Notes under the pieces: generated by a model
What the model saw: only the letters and a program-made list of their open reading frames with translations
Told to the model about the DNA's origin: nothing
The model's database searches: none
Program-made: the position numbers and the translations under genes
Shown: positions 46,139 to 56,186 of the stretch, piece after piece
How the letters are laid out: the number at the start of each line of letters is the position of its first letter
Numbering within the stretch: the stretch's first letter is position 1
Assembly (NCBI GenBank): GCA_002104905.1
Contig: MCFE01000008.1
Span: forward strand, 186,001-250,000
Source of the DNA: Basidiobolus meristosporus CBS 931.73
Lineage: Eukaryota > Basidiobolomycota > Basidiobolomycetes > Basidiobolales > Basidiobolaceae
DNA length: 64,000 bases
Reading direction: 5' to 3'

Positions 46139-46621
46139 TTAGATTAGGGTCTCGTATGCGATAGGGTAAATGGTGGTAGGGGCATTATCCTTGGTGGAGA
46201 CGTGACGAGCCTCACGAGGCTGGACAGGTTGACGTTTGAGATGAATGGTTTGACCAGCAGCCTTGGCATCCTTCTTCTTCTGAGCATTCTCCTTGACACG
46301 GCGCAGGAAATCATCGCGGCACTTGGAGTGCTTGATGTGCTCAATGCGAACGTTGACGCGCTTCTCCATGTAACGGTTACCAACACGTTTGTTGATGATG
46401 ATACCGACAGAGGTCTTGGTTACGTTGTAAACGATACCGGTTCTGCCGTGGTAGTACTTGTGTGGCATGCCCTTCTGAATCGAAGCATTGGCCTTGATAT
46501 CAACAATATCCCCGACCTTGTAGGTCTTCAAGTAAGTCGAAAGCTTGACGGGACCATGTTCACGGAATTTTTGGGAGAACAGGTGACGGGTACGGGCACG
46601 ATAACCGAATGAGTGAGGCAT
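46139..46621 (-). CDS. RPL21: 60S ribosomal protein eL21
   Basis: Cytosolic large-subunit ribosomal protein. A single exon of 160 residues, the standard length. Typical blocks are MPHSFGYRARTRHLFSQKF, STYLKTYKVGDIVDIKANA, QKGMPHKYYHGRTGIVYNVT, VGIIINKRVGNRYMEKRVN and RIEHIKHSKCRDDFLRRVKE. It ends TIYPIAYETLI. It is divergent from uS4, with 431 bases between the start codons, so the pair may share a promoter. Being intronless is notable among the intron-rich neighbours. Confidence 0.98.
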   Translation of the reverse strand: MPHSFGYRARTRHLFSQKFREHGPVKLSTYLKTYKVGDIVDIKANASIQKGMPHKYYHGRTGIVYNVTKTSVGIIINKRVGNRYMEKRVNVRIEHIKHSKCRDDFLRRVKENAQKKKDAKAAGQTIHLKRQPVQPREARHVSTKDNAPTTIYPIAYETLI

Positions 46622-47052
46622 ATTTGCTTACTAAGAAACAATTTGATCCAACATAATATCAGTTAGTGCTTGGGTCACTAGAGTTGCCAAACAATACGCA
46701 TGCGCCTTCATAATCCACATCCAACCCATATCCATTCCTTATGTACACTTTTGGCGACTTCGCATTGCTTAATGTACGTCTGTATAGACTTCATATACTT
46801 ACAGGAATTCCCCAGAAGACTCGCGAAAGAGAAAGGGATGCCCACCCAGCTCGAGGCACGCTTTATTTCCCGGGATCAAGGGCAGAAAAAAAATCCCCAC
46901 CACCAGCAGGGGTCGATCACGAAGAGATCTATGAAGCATGATTGGACTGAACTAGGGAGGGTTCTGATTTTTTCGTCGAAACGCCGGTTAAAAATGAGGT
47001 CTTCGCTGGAGAAACTACCTTTTCCCTTGGTCAGATTTAACAACGGCACAGC
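46622..47052. promoter_or_regulatory. Divergent upstream region of eL21 and uS4
   Basis: 431 bases between the start codons of two ribosomal-protein genes, a likely bidirectional promoter. Open frames in it (46700-47113) have no domain. No motif could be assigned by eye. Confidence 0.45.
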
Positions 47053-47788
47053 ATGGCTCCCCCGAGAAACTGTATTCTTTAAAAACCGCGACTCGGTAAT
47101 TTTCCGTACATAAAAAGTTGTTTGTTTTAAAGAAGAGAGACCTAGCATATTCTCTGGGCATGAACGAATAAATAGGTCGAGCTTAAAGTCAAAGGAAAGT
47201 TGCAGCTGTCACTTTACCGAATCTCTCTCTACTTTCTTTAGGCTCCAAAACCTACAAGGTCCCTAGACGTCCTTTCGAGAAAGAACGTATCGATCAAGAA
47301 TTGAAGATCATCGGTGAGTACGGTCTTCGTAACAAGCGTGAGATTTGGAGAATCGGATACACCCTTTCCAACATTCGTCGTGCCGCTCGTGAGCTCCTCA
47401 CCTTGGACCCCAAGGACACCCGTCGTCTTTTCGAAGGTAACGCCCTTATCCGTCGTCTCATCCGTATCGGTGTCTTGGACGAAAGCAAGGCCAAGCTTGA
47501 TTATGTCTTGGGCCTCAAGGTTGAAGATTTCTTGGAGCGCAGACTCCAAACCCAAGTTTTCAAGCTTGGATTGGCCAAGTCCATTCACCACGCCCGTGTT
47601 CTCATCAAGCAAAGACACATCCGTGTTGGCAAGCAAGTCGTCGATATCCCCTCCTTCGTTGTTCGTTTGGAATCCCAGAAGCACATCGACTTCGCCTTGA
47701 CTCTCCCTATGGTGGTGGCCGTCCTGGTCGTGTCAAGAGAAAGAGAATGGCCTCTGCCGGTGGTGATGCTGAGGAAGATGAGGAATAA
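47053..47788 (+). CDS. RPS9: 40S ribosomal protein uS4 (S9) with a one-base frame break near the C-terminus
   Basis: Small-subunit protein needed for decoding accuracy. A 19-base first exon (47053-47071, MAPPRN) with donor GTATTC joins at 47242 to give [20 protein letters not shown]. The S4 RNA-binding domain is clear: [40 protein letters not shown] and [13 protein letters not shown]. The universal ending ([12 protein letters not shown]) is not in frame. After GCCTTGACT the sequence reads CTCCCTATGG, one base short of encoding S-P-Y-G-G, and the correct ending appears in the next frame ([20 protein letters not shown]), stopping at TAA 47786-47788. As sequenced, the frame instead runs to 47828 with an unrelated tail. 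A one-base deletion at about 47701-47706, real or technical, is the simplest reading. Confidence 0.92.
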
Positions 47789-48255
47789 ATTGATCCTGAC
47801 CTTCAGCTTTATGCCGTTTTTCCAATAAAACACTTGATCATCACTCAGTAGCACCAGTACTATGCCTAACCACAGTAATACCTCTCACGTATTCAGAGGG
47901 GTGCGCACATCCGTCGACACAAACATAATAAATAGACCGCAAGAGCGAACAATTAATTCTAAAGGTTTATTTGAGATCTTTTCTGAGGATGGTGGCAATT
48001 AGTTGTTTTACTCTCATGAAAAGAACGTGAAAACTCCGGCCGACCTCTATCAACTTTCGAGATTTACATAATAAACAGCTGGTTAAAGGCTGTTCGTACA
48101 AACAAAAGACAGGTACATGTGTATGGACTTAAATTGAAACCAAAGAATTCCTATAGAAGAGTCAAAGAATATAGAATGAACAGACATAGAAGGGTAGTGA
48201 ACTGGGAGCGCTGAGTGATTTATAAGATGTTGTACCATATTAGCATCACAAGTGA
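47789..48255. other. Convergent intergenic region between uS4 and CBF5
   Basis: A 467-base gap between two 3' ends. No gene recognised; only 3' flanking sequence is expected here. Confidence 0.5.
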
Positions 48256-49834
48256 TTACTCAGACTTGGACTTCTTTGATTTCTTTTCCTTCTTTTCTTT
48301 TTTCTCCTTCTTCTCCTTCTTTTCCTTCTTCTTTTCCTTCTTCTCCTTCTTCTCATCCTCGGAGTCACTGCTTTCGGCCTTTCTCTTCTTGGTCTCCTCA
48401 ACAGCGGTCTCCTCCTCAACTTGGACAGTCTTTTGAGCAACGGGGGTCACTGGGGCAGCGGGGGTGGTGGGCATAGCGGCAGCAGCGGCTTCGCTGTCGT
48501 TGTAGTCGACATAAGATCCCTTCCAAGAGCTGGGGGTTTGCTCGTTGACACGGCCATATTTGTCGAGCTTGCCATCCTTGATCAACTTCTTCTTCTCAAG
48601 GGCCTTGGGTCCCAATCCCCACTTACGAGGATAGGTGTCACGCTCCATGACAACTCTCTTGATCTTGGCGACAACACCGTGATCGCAGGTGGCCATAACG
48701 GCGGTGGTCATCATGGCGATACCGAGGGCAATGGCCTCACCCTTGGTGGTCATAAGAACAACCTCCTCCCCAACTTCGATGCCAGACTCGTAACGGAGCA
48801 AACCGGGAACCATAACCTTGGCACCGTAGCAGATGGCGTTGACGGCACTATCCTTGATAACAATGCGCTTGTATGAGACAAGAAGCATTTCAAGAGGACG
48901 GATGACACGGCGAAGATATGACTCATCCTTGGTGTTATCGTAGACCCATTGGGCATCCAAGACATCGTGCATGGTGACCATGCCCTCATTTTCGGAAAGG
49001 GCACCGGAACGGACACGACGAAGCTCTTGCATGTGACCACCGACACCAAGGAGTAAACCAAGATGGACACACAGAGTACGCATGTAGGTACCAGCTTCGC
49101 AGCTAGCCCAGAAGACACCCAAATGTCTGTCGTTGTCATATTCAAAGAGCTTGGACTCGTAGATGGTACGAATACGCAATTGACGCTTGACAGCGGATAT
49201 AAGAGGAGGTCTCTGGAAAAGAGAACCGGTCAAGGTCTCGATGGCTTGGGCAACCTTCTTTTCATCATCGACAGCGTCGTGGAGACGAAGGACGCAGACG
49301 TACTCCTTACCAGCACCTTGCTGAGACTTAACCAAGCGAGTGGCTCTGTCAATGCACACGATCAAACAACCGGTAACCTTAGGGTCAAGAGTACCACTGT
49401 GACCGGTCTTGTCACAACGAAGGATTCTTCTGATCCAGGCAACAACTTCGTGGGAAGAGGGGTTGGCTGGCTTATCGAGGTTGATAACACCATATCTGCA
49501 CATGAAAATGTTGGTGAAAGTGAAATGGGAAATAAACCCTGGAAGAATCTATTTACCTGATGTATTCGCGCAATTCACGCTTCAAAGGAGAGCAACCGTT
49601 AGGAATAGGGGTGTAGTGACCAGTTCTAACATTGAGTTTGTCGTAGTTCTAGAAGAGCGTGACGAACAAAAGATTAAACAAGTGCGGACCAATCAATTGA
49701 CGATTCCCTCCTACCTTCAACAACAAGGGCCATTTTGAGGTATCGAGAGTGGGAACAGTGTTGGTGGGCTGGATGAGGAAGTCACCTTGCTGTTGCTTCT
49801 CGGCGACGGTCTGCTCGGTCTTTTTGGGAGACAT
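48256..49834 (-). CDS. CBF5: H/ACA snoRNP pseudouridine synthase Cbf5/dyskerin
   Basis: Catalytic subunit of box H/ACA particles that pseudouridylate rRNA and snRNA, nucleolar. Three exons (49715-49834, 49557-49648, 48256-49495) give 483 residues. Domains in order: N-terminal DKC-like segment ([20 protein letters not shown]), TruB catalytic domain with [20 protein letters not shown] and [20 protein letters not shown] (catalytic Asp in GTLDPKVTG), substrate region [20 protein letters not shown], and a PUA domain ([38 protein letters not shown]). The C-terminal tail after [12 protein letters not shown] is low-complexity and ends in a long Lys/Glu repeat (KKEKKEKK type), as in yeast Cbf5. The reading frame is intact. 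Confidence 0.98.
48271..48352 (-). repeat. Low-complexity Lys/Lys/Glu coding repeat
   Basis: A pyrimidine-rich run on the plus strand of TTC/CTT/TTT triplets encodes the KKE-repeat tail of Cbf5. Unit length is 9-12 bases with slippage-like variation. Such basic tails are known in yeast Cbf5. Confidence 0.9.
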
Positions 49835-50256
49835 GACTAACTAAAGATAGGTACCTAAGAAAATTGCGATGCTGTTCCCTTCGTTGAACAAAAAGAGGAT
49901 ACCACAATAAGGTAGACAAGCTATACAATCAGGTAGAGATAAAAAAAAATCCGAACGAGAAAAAAGAAAAAAAGACTACATTGATTATTGGTTAACTACA
50001 AATTTTTTCCAAAAAAAAATCCCCATTTCGAACTTCACTCTTGAGGATCTTGAATGCTGGCTCATCTTACGTCAGGAAAGCATCGGTGCCTCAGCAGCCA
50101 AGTTATGTTACTTATGCACGCATCTAATGTGAAGATAACTATTCCTAGTTTTATTACAGAATTTCAATAAACGTACAAATGATGTTGCAAAAAATCTCGG
50201 TCCACTCTACAGGCTACAGGCTCAACAACTGAAGAGTGCGACTAAAAACCGCCAAT
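49835..50256. other. Intergenic between CBF5 and SSS1
   Basis: A 422-base gap with the CBF5 upstream region (A-rich runs at about 49940-50020) and the 3' flank of SSS1. Nothing recognised. Confidence 0.5.
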
Positions 50257-50530
50257 TTAGGCTCCACCGACGATGATGTTGTTGATGGGAATGTGAACTA
50301 ATTTAACGAAATAACCGATGAAGCCCATCAGAAGGAAGCCAATGGCTACGGCTTGGGTAATCTTCAGAAATTCTAAGGTCATCTCCTGTTAGTCGAGCTA
50401 CTTTTAACGACAAAAATATCAGGGCGATGTACGTACCTCTTTCATCGGGCTTTGTGCACTTGTTGAGTAACTGGATGCACTCCTTGGCGAATTGCTTGGG
50501 CTCCTCAAGTAAGGAATTTAACTGATCCAT
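50257..50530 (-). CDS. SSS1: Sec61 translocon gamma subunit
   Basis: Single-span tail-anchored subunit of the ER protein-conducting channel. Two exons (50437-50530 and 50257-50372) give 69 residues, the usual size. The cytosolic amphipathic part contains [20 protein letters not shown] and [16 protein letters not shown], the conserved Sec61 gamma/SecE pattern, followed by the membrane span [20 protein letters not shown]. It ends IVGGA. The intron splits the DER-E sequence with a GTACGT donor. Confidence 0.95.
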
Positions 50531-51200
50531 GGCTGTAGCAGAAAGAGGTGAACAAAGAACGTTAACTTCACCTTTCCTGTTCAAAACAATTATATATGCA
50601 CTTGAGCTATTAGCAAGTGCTAGTTAACTGGGTTAGTGATTTCCTAGGCGAGCCAATAGTATTTGGACAACAGGCTTAAGATTAAGGCTATCATTGGATT
50701 AGGGAGGACGCGATATTTGATGTCTCCTGTGAAATTGGTGACCACCACCAGTTCGTTTTGCGCTAACCTAAGCAGATTTTCGATGTTAGCAATCCGTATA
50801 AACCATTGATACCCCCTGACAATAATGGCAGCATGCATGTTGTATATTCAGCCATCATCGCGCTAAACATTGATTCGACACCAGGTTTGAGGTATTGATG
50901 TCAAATGTGTACATTGACTGTTATTGGTGGCTTTTGATGGAGCCATTTCTGAATAGTGCTAAGCCATTTGCATTGCTTTAATCAAAATAAATTCAATGTG
51001 AATAGAAATTTTCTTTTGATTTTGGATTTTTTTTCTGGTTTTACAATGGAGGTTTTTTTTTTCTTTTTTTTTCTCGACGAAGGGATATCATTCATCTGCG
51101 CAAATTGGCTACACTTGCTCTGGACTCTGCAACGTCTATTCTGCCCGTTCTTGGTTCCTACTTCCCCACCCAAACCACCAATTCTTGTTGAAGTGGAGTC
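50531..51200. other. Divergent interval between SSS1 and NOG1
   Basis: 670 bases holding the upstream regions of both genes. A minus-strand open frame at 50644-50838 (64 codons, MHAAIIVRGYQWFIRIANIE ... ending LLSKYYWLA) looks more protein-like than most small frames here, but I recognise no family and no splice partner. T-rich and A/T-run sequence precedes NOG1 (51040-51075). Confidence 0.45.
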
Positions 51201-53245
51201 ATGTCTCTCTATAATTTCAAAAAAATCCAGGTCGTGCCCAGTGCCGACGAGTTCTTGGACATTGTGCTGAGCAAGACTCAGCGTAAAACCGCCACTGTGG
51301 TTCACAAGAACTACAGTATCGGCAGAATTCGTACATTTTACATGAGAAAAGTTAAATTCACTCAAGACAGTTTCGAAGAGAAATTAAAGTTGATGCTTGA
51401 AGATTTCCCTCAACTCGACGTAGGCCCAGTTGTGTTGCTCCTTGTGTGAAGTGTAACTAACGTATGAACCCTTTCTCTTTTAGAACATTCATCCCTTCTA
51501 TGCCGATCTCATGAACGTTCTTTACGATAAAGACCATTACAAGCTTGCTTTGGGTCAAATCAACACTGCTCGTCACTTGATTAGCGCCGTCGCTAAGGAT
51601 TATGTCCGTCTTCTCAAGTTCGGTGATTCTCTCTACAGATGCAAGCAGTTGAAGAGAGCTGCTCTTGGTCGGTACGTAAGCTCTTCGTTTAATGCTGGAC
51701 GTGAACAAGGATTAATCGGTTTCATTCAATTTAAACAGTATGGCCACCATTATGAAGCGTCAAAAGGATAGTTTGGCTTACTTGGAGCAAGTTCGTCAGC
51801 ATTTGTCCCGTCTTCCTTCCATCGATCCCAACACTCGTACATTGGTTATCTGTGGTTATCCTAACGTTGGAAAGTCCAGTTTCTTGAACAAGGTTTCAAG
51901 AGCTGATGTAGATGTTCAGCCATATGCTTTCACTACCAAGTCCCTCTTCGTTGGTCACATGGATTACAAGTACCTTCGTTGGCAAGTGATCGATACTCCA
52001 GGTATTTTGGATCATCCCCTCGAAGAAATGAACACCATCGAAATGCAGTCCATTACCGCCCTTGCTCATCTTCGTGCTTGTATTATGTTCTTCATGGACT
52101 TGTCTGAGCAATGTGGATACAGTGTTGCCGATCAGTGCAAGCTCTATCACAACATCAAGCCATTGTTCGCCAACAAGCCCACCGTACTGGTTGTCAACAA
52201 GATTGATGTGTGCCGCCCCGAAGATCTGAAGGAGTCCGACCAAGCCTTGCTTCAGGAAATCGTCAACGATGGTAATGTCACCATGGTTCAAGTCAGTTGT
52301 TACACTGAGGAGGGTGTCATGGATACCAGAAACGCCGCTTGCGATAAGTTGTTGTCTTCTCGTGTTGAGATGAAGATGAAGGGACAGAAGATCAACGATG
52401 TCCTCAACAAACTTCACCTTACCAAGCCAGTTCAAAGAGACGACATTGAGAGACCTGTCATCATCCCTGAGGCCGCTCGCAGCAAGGTTAAATATGACAT
52501 TAACGATCCCAACCGTAGAAAACTCGAAAGAGACATTGAGGCCGAGAACGGTGGTGCTGGTGTCTACAACGTCGATCTTAAGAAGATCTACGACCTGGCC
52601 AATGAGGAATGGAAATACGATACTATTCCTGAAATCTTGGATGGCAAGAACGTTGCTGACTTCATTGACGCCGATATCGCTGAGAAACTGGACGCTTTGG
52701 AGCGCGAGGAGGAGCGTTTAGAAGCTGAAGGCTTCTACAACTCCGACGAGGAGATGGAGAACTCCGAAGATGAAGCCATCAAGGAAGCTGCCGGCGCTAT
52801 CAAGGAGAAGAGACAAATCATGACCTTGGTTAGTCGTCACAAGAAGATCAGAAACAGACCTGTTCTTCCTGCCAAGGCAGCAGCCAGGTCTTCCACTGTC
52901 AGCGACATGCACGACCATTTGAGTAGCATGGGTATCGATGCCTCTGAGGTCCGTGCCAGAAGCCAAAACAGAAAGAGAGCTAGATCCGAGTCTCGTGCTA
53001 CTAGCATGGCCCGTGAAAACAGCCAAGGACCTACCACCCGCACTGCTAGCATGGTTCGTGACAGAAGCACCATGGGCTTGCGCAACGTCAAGCAGAAGGT
53101 GGACGCCGTCAAGATCCAGAAGAAGTCTCAGCGCACCAACAACTTGCTTGCCAAGCGTGGTGAAGCCGATCGTGATATTCAGACCAAATTACCCAAGCAC
53201 TTGTTTGCTGGCAAAAGAAAGATGGGCAAGACTGACCGCAGATAA
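51201..53245 (+). CDS. NOG1: Nucleolar GTPase Nog1, 60S ribosome assembly factor
   Basis: GTPase that binds pre-60S particles and blocks late maturation steps until released. Three exons (51201-51419, 51484-51671, 51739-53245) give 637 residues, near the family norm of about 640. The N-terminal helical domain starts [20 protein letters not shown] and includes [19 protein letters not shown], which contacts rRNA. GTPase motifs: G1 GYPNVGKSS, switch region [16 protein letters not shown]3 DTPG, G4 NKID. The NOGCT region ([27 protein letters not shown]) is followed by a basic tail ([19 protein letters not shown]). The frame is intact. Neighbours CBF5, uS4 and eL21 are also ribosome-related. Confidence 0.98.
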
Positions 53246-53840
53246 ATCCGCATCCCCAGTCTTATCAACGTCTAATTCCATTCGAACACCGATTCTTCTC
53301 TGTATCACCGTCGCTACATACACTTCTATTACTTGTTTTCTTTCATTATCATATCGTTTATTTTAGAGTGCACATAGGTAATTTTTCGATTTCCCTCCTT
53401 ATGCTAATACATCGTCGAAACAAACACGAATAAAACGCGTATATACCAATGGCTATGTGTTGCATCATCAGGGGGTTTATATATCGGCTTTGAGCCCATG
53501 AATTTTCCGCATATTATCGACAGCGAATAACCACCACGCCAATGGTGGGGATGGGAGGGCAGCGTTAATTAACCCACCAGGTTGTTCATTCATGCTTTTG
53601 AAGCGGTTGATGATCTTGCGCTACCCTAAACTGGTTTAATCAATTCCCTTTCTCATTAATTGCTGTACTTATTATTCATTCTGCCATTTACTCACAGTTC
53701 ACCTTGTTTTTGCTCTTTCTTTTGCTATCTGCGGCAGCCTTATTATTACACAGTACTCTGTGTTCCTCTTCTTTTCTTTACAGCCGGCCGTTCCCCACAT
53801 CTGGACAGTAGCCTATTAGACATCATCCACACCTTTATAC
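53246..53840. other. Intergenic between NOG1 and ARL8
   Basis: A 595-base gap between two plus-strand genes. T/C-rich sequence at 53640-53780 is probably the ARL8 promoter and leader. No gene seen. Confidence 0.5.
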
Positions 53841-54639
53841 ATGGCCTCCCTTTTCAAAGCATTGCTTGATTGGTTACGAAGCCTCTTCTTCAAAGAAGAG
53901 ATGGAGCTGACGTTGGTTGGTCTACAGAACTCTGGAAAAACCACTCTGGTCAACGTCATTGCTGTGAGTTGCTTTTGTATTCAGCGTTCTCGCCACAGGC
54001 ATTCTTGAATTCGTACTCATCTGCGATGTCTTTTCTTTGTATATTCCCTTACCCTCATCGATTGAACATTCCTAGTCTGGTCAGTTCACTGAAGATATGA
54101 TCCCAACGGTCGGCTTCAACATGCGCAAAGTTACCAAGGGCAACGTCACCATGAAGCTATGGGATATTGGGGGCCAGCCAAGATTCCGAAGCATGTGGGA
54201 GAGATATTGTCGCGGGGTGAACTCTATTGTGTAAGCATCAGTGTACTGTGAGAAATTTGGTTTGTTCAGTGTGTGATTTACATGCCTTGGTTTTACAGAT
54301 TCGTAATCGATTCCGCAGACCATGAGAAGTTCGATGCGGCCAAGACAGAGCTAAGAAGTCTGCTGGAAAAGCCACAACTTGCCAACATCCCAGTGCTAGT
54401 GCTTGGCAACAAAAACGACCTTCCAGGTGCCCTGACTGTAGAAGAGCTTATTGAGACTATGTAGGTTTTTGCACCCGGGAGGAGTGGGAACGCTTACTGA
54501 CGAACGTTTTCTATGATGTAGGAACTTGAAATCAATCACCAATCGTGAATTGTTTTGTTATTCAATCTCCGCCAAGCAACAAGTTAACATCGACCTCACA
54601 TTGCAATGGCTTATCAAGCATGCAAGGTCAGGGAAATAA
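53841..54639 (+). CDS. ARL8: ARF-like small GTPase Arl8
   Basis: Small GTPase that in animals and plants couples lysosomes or vesicles to motors and tethering factors. Four exons (53841-53963, 54076-54230, 54299-54460, 54522-54639) give 185 residues, the family size. The N-terminus [20 protein letters not shown] is an amphipathic helix without the myristoylated Gly2 of ARFs, as is typical of Arl8. GTPase motifs: G1 GLQNSGKTT, switch 1 [14 protein letters not shown]3 [20 protein letters not shown]4 NKND, G5 [16 protein letters not shown] and ITLQWL-type C-terminal sequence ([14 protein letters not shown]) are diagnostic. Budding and fission yeast lack an obvious Arl8, so its presence supports an early-diverging fungus. 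Confidence 0.96.
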
Positions 54640-55064
54640 AGTGCTACGGGACCATCTTATTACACGACCAGTACAGGACTCGAATATATGTAAATCGATT
54701 TTTTGAGATGATGAAAGAAGCCCTTACTTTCATGACATCCTATCCGGCTAATCTTTCCTTCCTTGTCCATTGGTCCATATCCTTTCTTACCTTACACCAA
54801 CCACCACCACTGCTGCTGCTGCTACCACTACTACTACTACTACCATTGCTCGCGTTCATGCAATCGGAGGATACAGTGCTCGTCCACACCCTTTATTGAC
54901 TGAATTTATATATCTAGTATTAATTTGATTAAAACCATTTTTGTTCGAATGAACATCCAGTATGCAGGTCACTGCTGTATTCCATAGAATTAAAGACATT
55001 GTTTATTCATCTGGGTGGCGCAAACCTTTTTATTTACAGAGTTACATATATGTATATTTTGTGC
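54640..55064. other. Convergent intergenic region between ARL8 and JTB
   Basis: A 425-base gap between two 3' ends. It includes a trinucleotide simple repeat at about 54801-54845. A 97-codon open frame (54606-54899) overlaps the ARL8 end and the repeat and is not supported. Confidence 0.5.
54801..54845. repeat. Trinucleotide microsatellite (CCA/CTG/CTA)
   Basis: Short consecutive runs of CCA, CTG/GCT and CTA units in the 3' flank of ARL8. Simple repeat, noncoding. Confidence 0.9.
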
Positions 55065-55816
55065 CTAAGCATTCTCGATTCGTTGCATGAGACGTCGGTA
55101 TTGCTCGCTCTCAATTCTTCGGCGTCTCCAGACCAGCAAGATTCCGGAGCAAACACTCAGGAAGATTACGAAACCCTGTATATGATGGTGGAGAGGCCGT
55201 TAGTTCTGGTTCATGTTGGCTGACCAAGTCGTTTGTCGCTTACCATAAACTTGAAAAATTGCAATTTTTCATGGTATTTGGTTCTGGAGCAGCTACGATA
55301 GTTGGGCAGCTCCACTACAGCCAGATGCTTGCCAGCTTCGATGGGCGTGCATTGGATTGGCTCCTTGTAGCCTGTGTCTTGGCAGTATGGATTTGTGGCC
55401 TGAATGAATATGTTTGACGTTCAGCTTGACTTTACGAAGCTTGTGAATAATTGCATTCACTTACCGACTCTTCATCGCTGCATCGTCGGCAGGAGCCCAT
55501 TGAATAGCACTGGTACAAATCGTTGAGCTGGGCTTCATTCACACCAGCAGTGGTACCTTCTCGTAGCAATTTTTCGTCAGCATCTTGTTCCATTGGTCTG
55601 TCAGGAGAGTACTCTGCAGGCTTAAGGCTGGTGTTCTCTCCAGTATAATGAACATTTCGAAAGGCACCAACTAGCAAAAGACTATAGGTTGCAAAAGTTC
55701 AGCCATTGTATGGTTTGGCCGAAACATTACTAGAATAAGTATTACCATAGTGTGCCGGCAAGAAGCCACCAAAGGTATTTCCTCCGGCTGCTGAACTTTC
55801 GCTCTGAGGTTTTCAT
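55065..55816 (-). CDS. JTB: JTB-like single-pass membrane protein
   Basis: Resembles the animal jumping-translocation-breakpoint (JTB) family. The minus-strand model starts MKTSERKFSSRRKYLWWLLA (ATG at 55816), with a signal-anchor LAGTLWLLLVGAF created by splicing. A luminal part with paired cysteines follows (CYSMGSCRRCSDEES, NPYCQDTGYKEPIQCTPI, YRSCSRTKYHEKLQFFKF). The C-terminal membrane span is GFVIFLSVCSGILLVWRR and the basic helix is RRRRIESEQYRRLMQRIENA, ending TAG 55065-55067. The C-x2-C, C-x-x-TGY...C and SC...F-x-F spacing plus the span and charged tail match JTB, as I recall the family. Function in fungi is unknown; animal JTB is linked to cytokinesis and mitochondria. About 200 residues, four exons. 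Assignment should be confirmed by a profile search. Confidence 0.72.
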
Positions 55817-56186
55817 GCTGGTTTTGTAATTAATTATTATTAAGTTGGGTAGAAAAGTTTATCCGAGTTGTAAAGTTAGAGTGGTGGTTAGTGGTGATTA
55901 GGTTGGGATAAAGAAGGGTTCACAACGACTCGGATCGACCTAAGTGGTTTATTGGTCAGATAAATCCAATTCTGAATGCATTCAAACCTTGGCCCGATTC
56001 ATTGCGGACGTCTCCGATCTCAAATGCTCCGGATCAATGGTGATGATACTGCATGGATGCGGATTTACTCTGAATGTTGTGCAAGCTATCTCAATTTATG
56101 ATGACGTTTATGGTTATTCTACAACTAATTAATCAATTCAGCTTGGTTCAGTTTCTTATTTCTCTCCACTACGCTGAAGTATTCCA
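55817..56186. promoter_or_regulatory. Divergent upstream region of JTB and PAC1
   Basis: 370 bases between two divergent start codons; both promoters are expected here. No element recognised. Confidence 0.4.

Noticed and set aside
48215-48476. Ser/Phe-rich plus-strand frames opposite the CBF5 tail
   Set aside because: Antisense translation of the Lys/Glu repeat.
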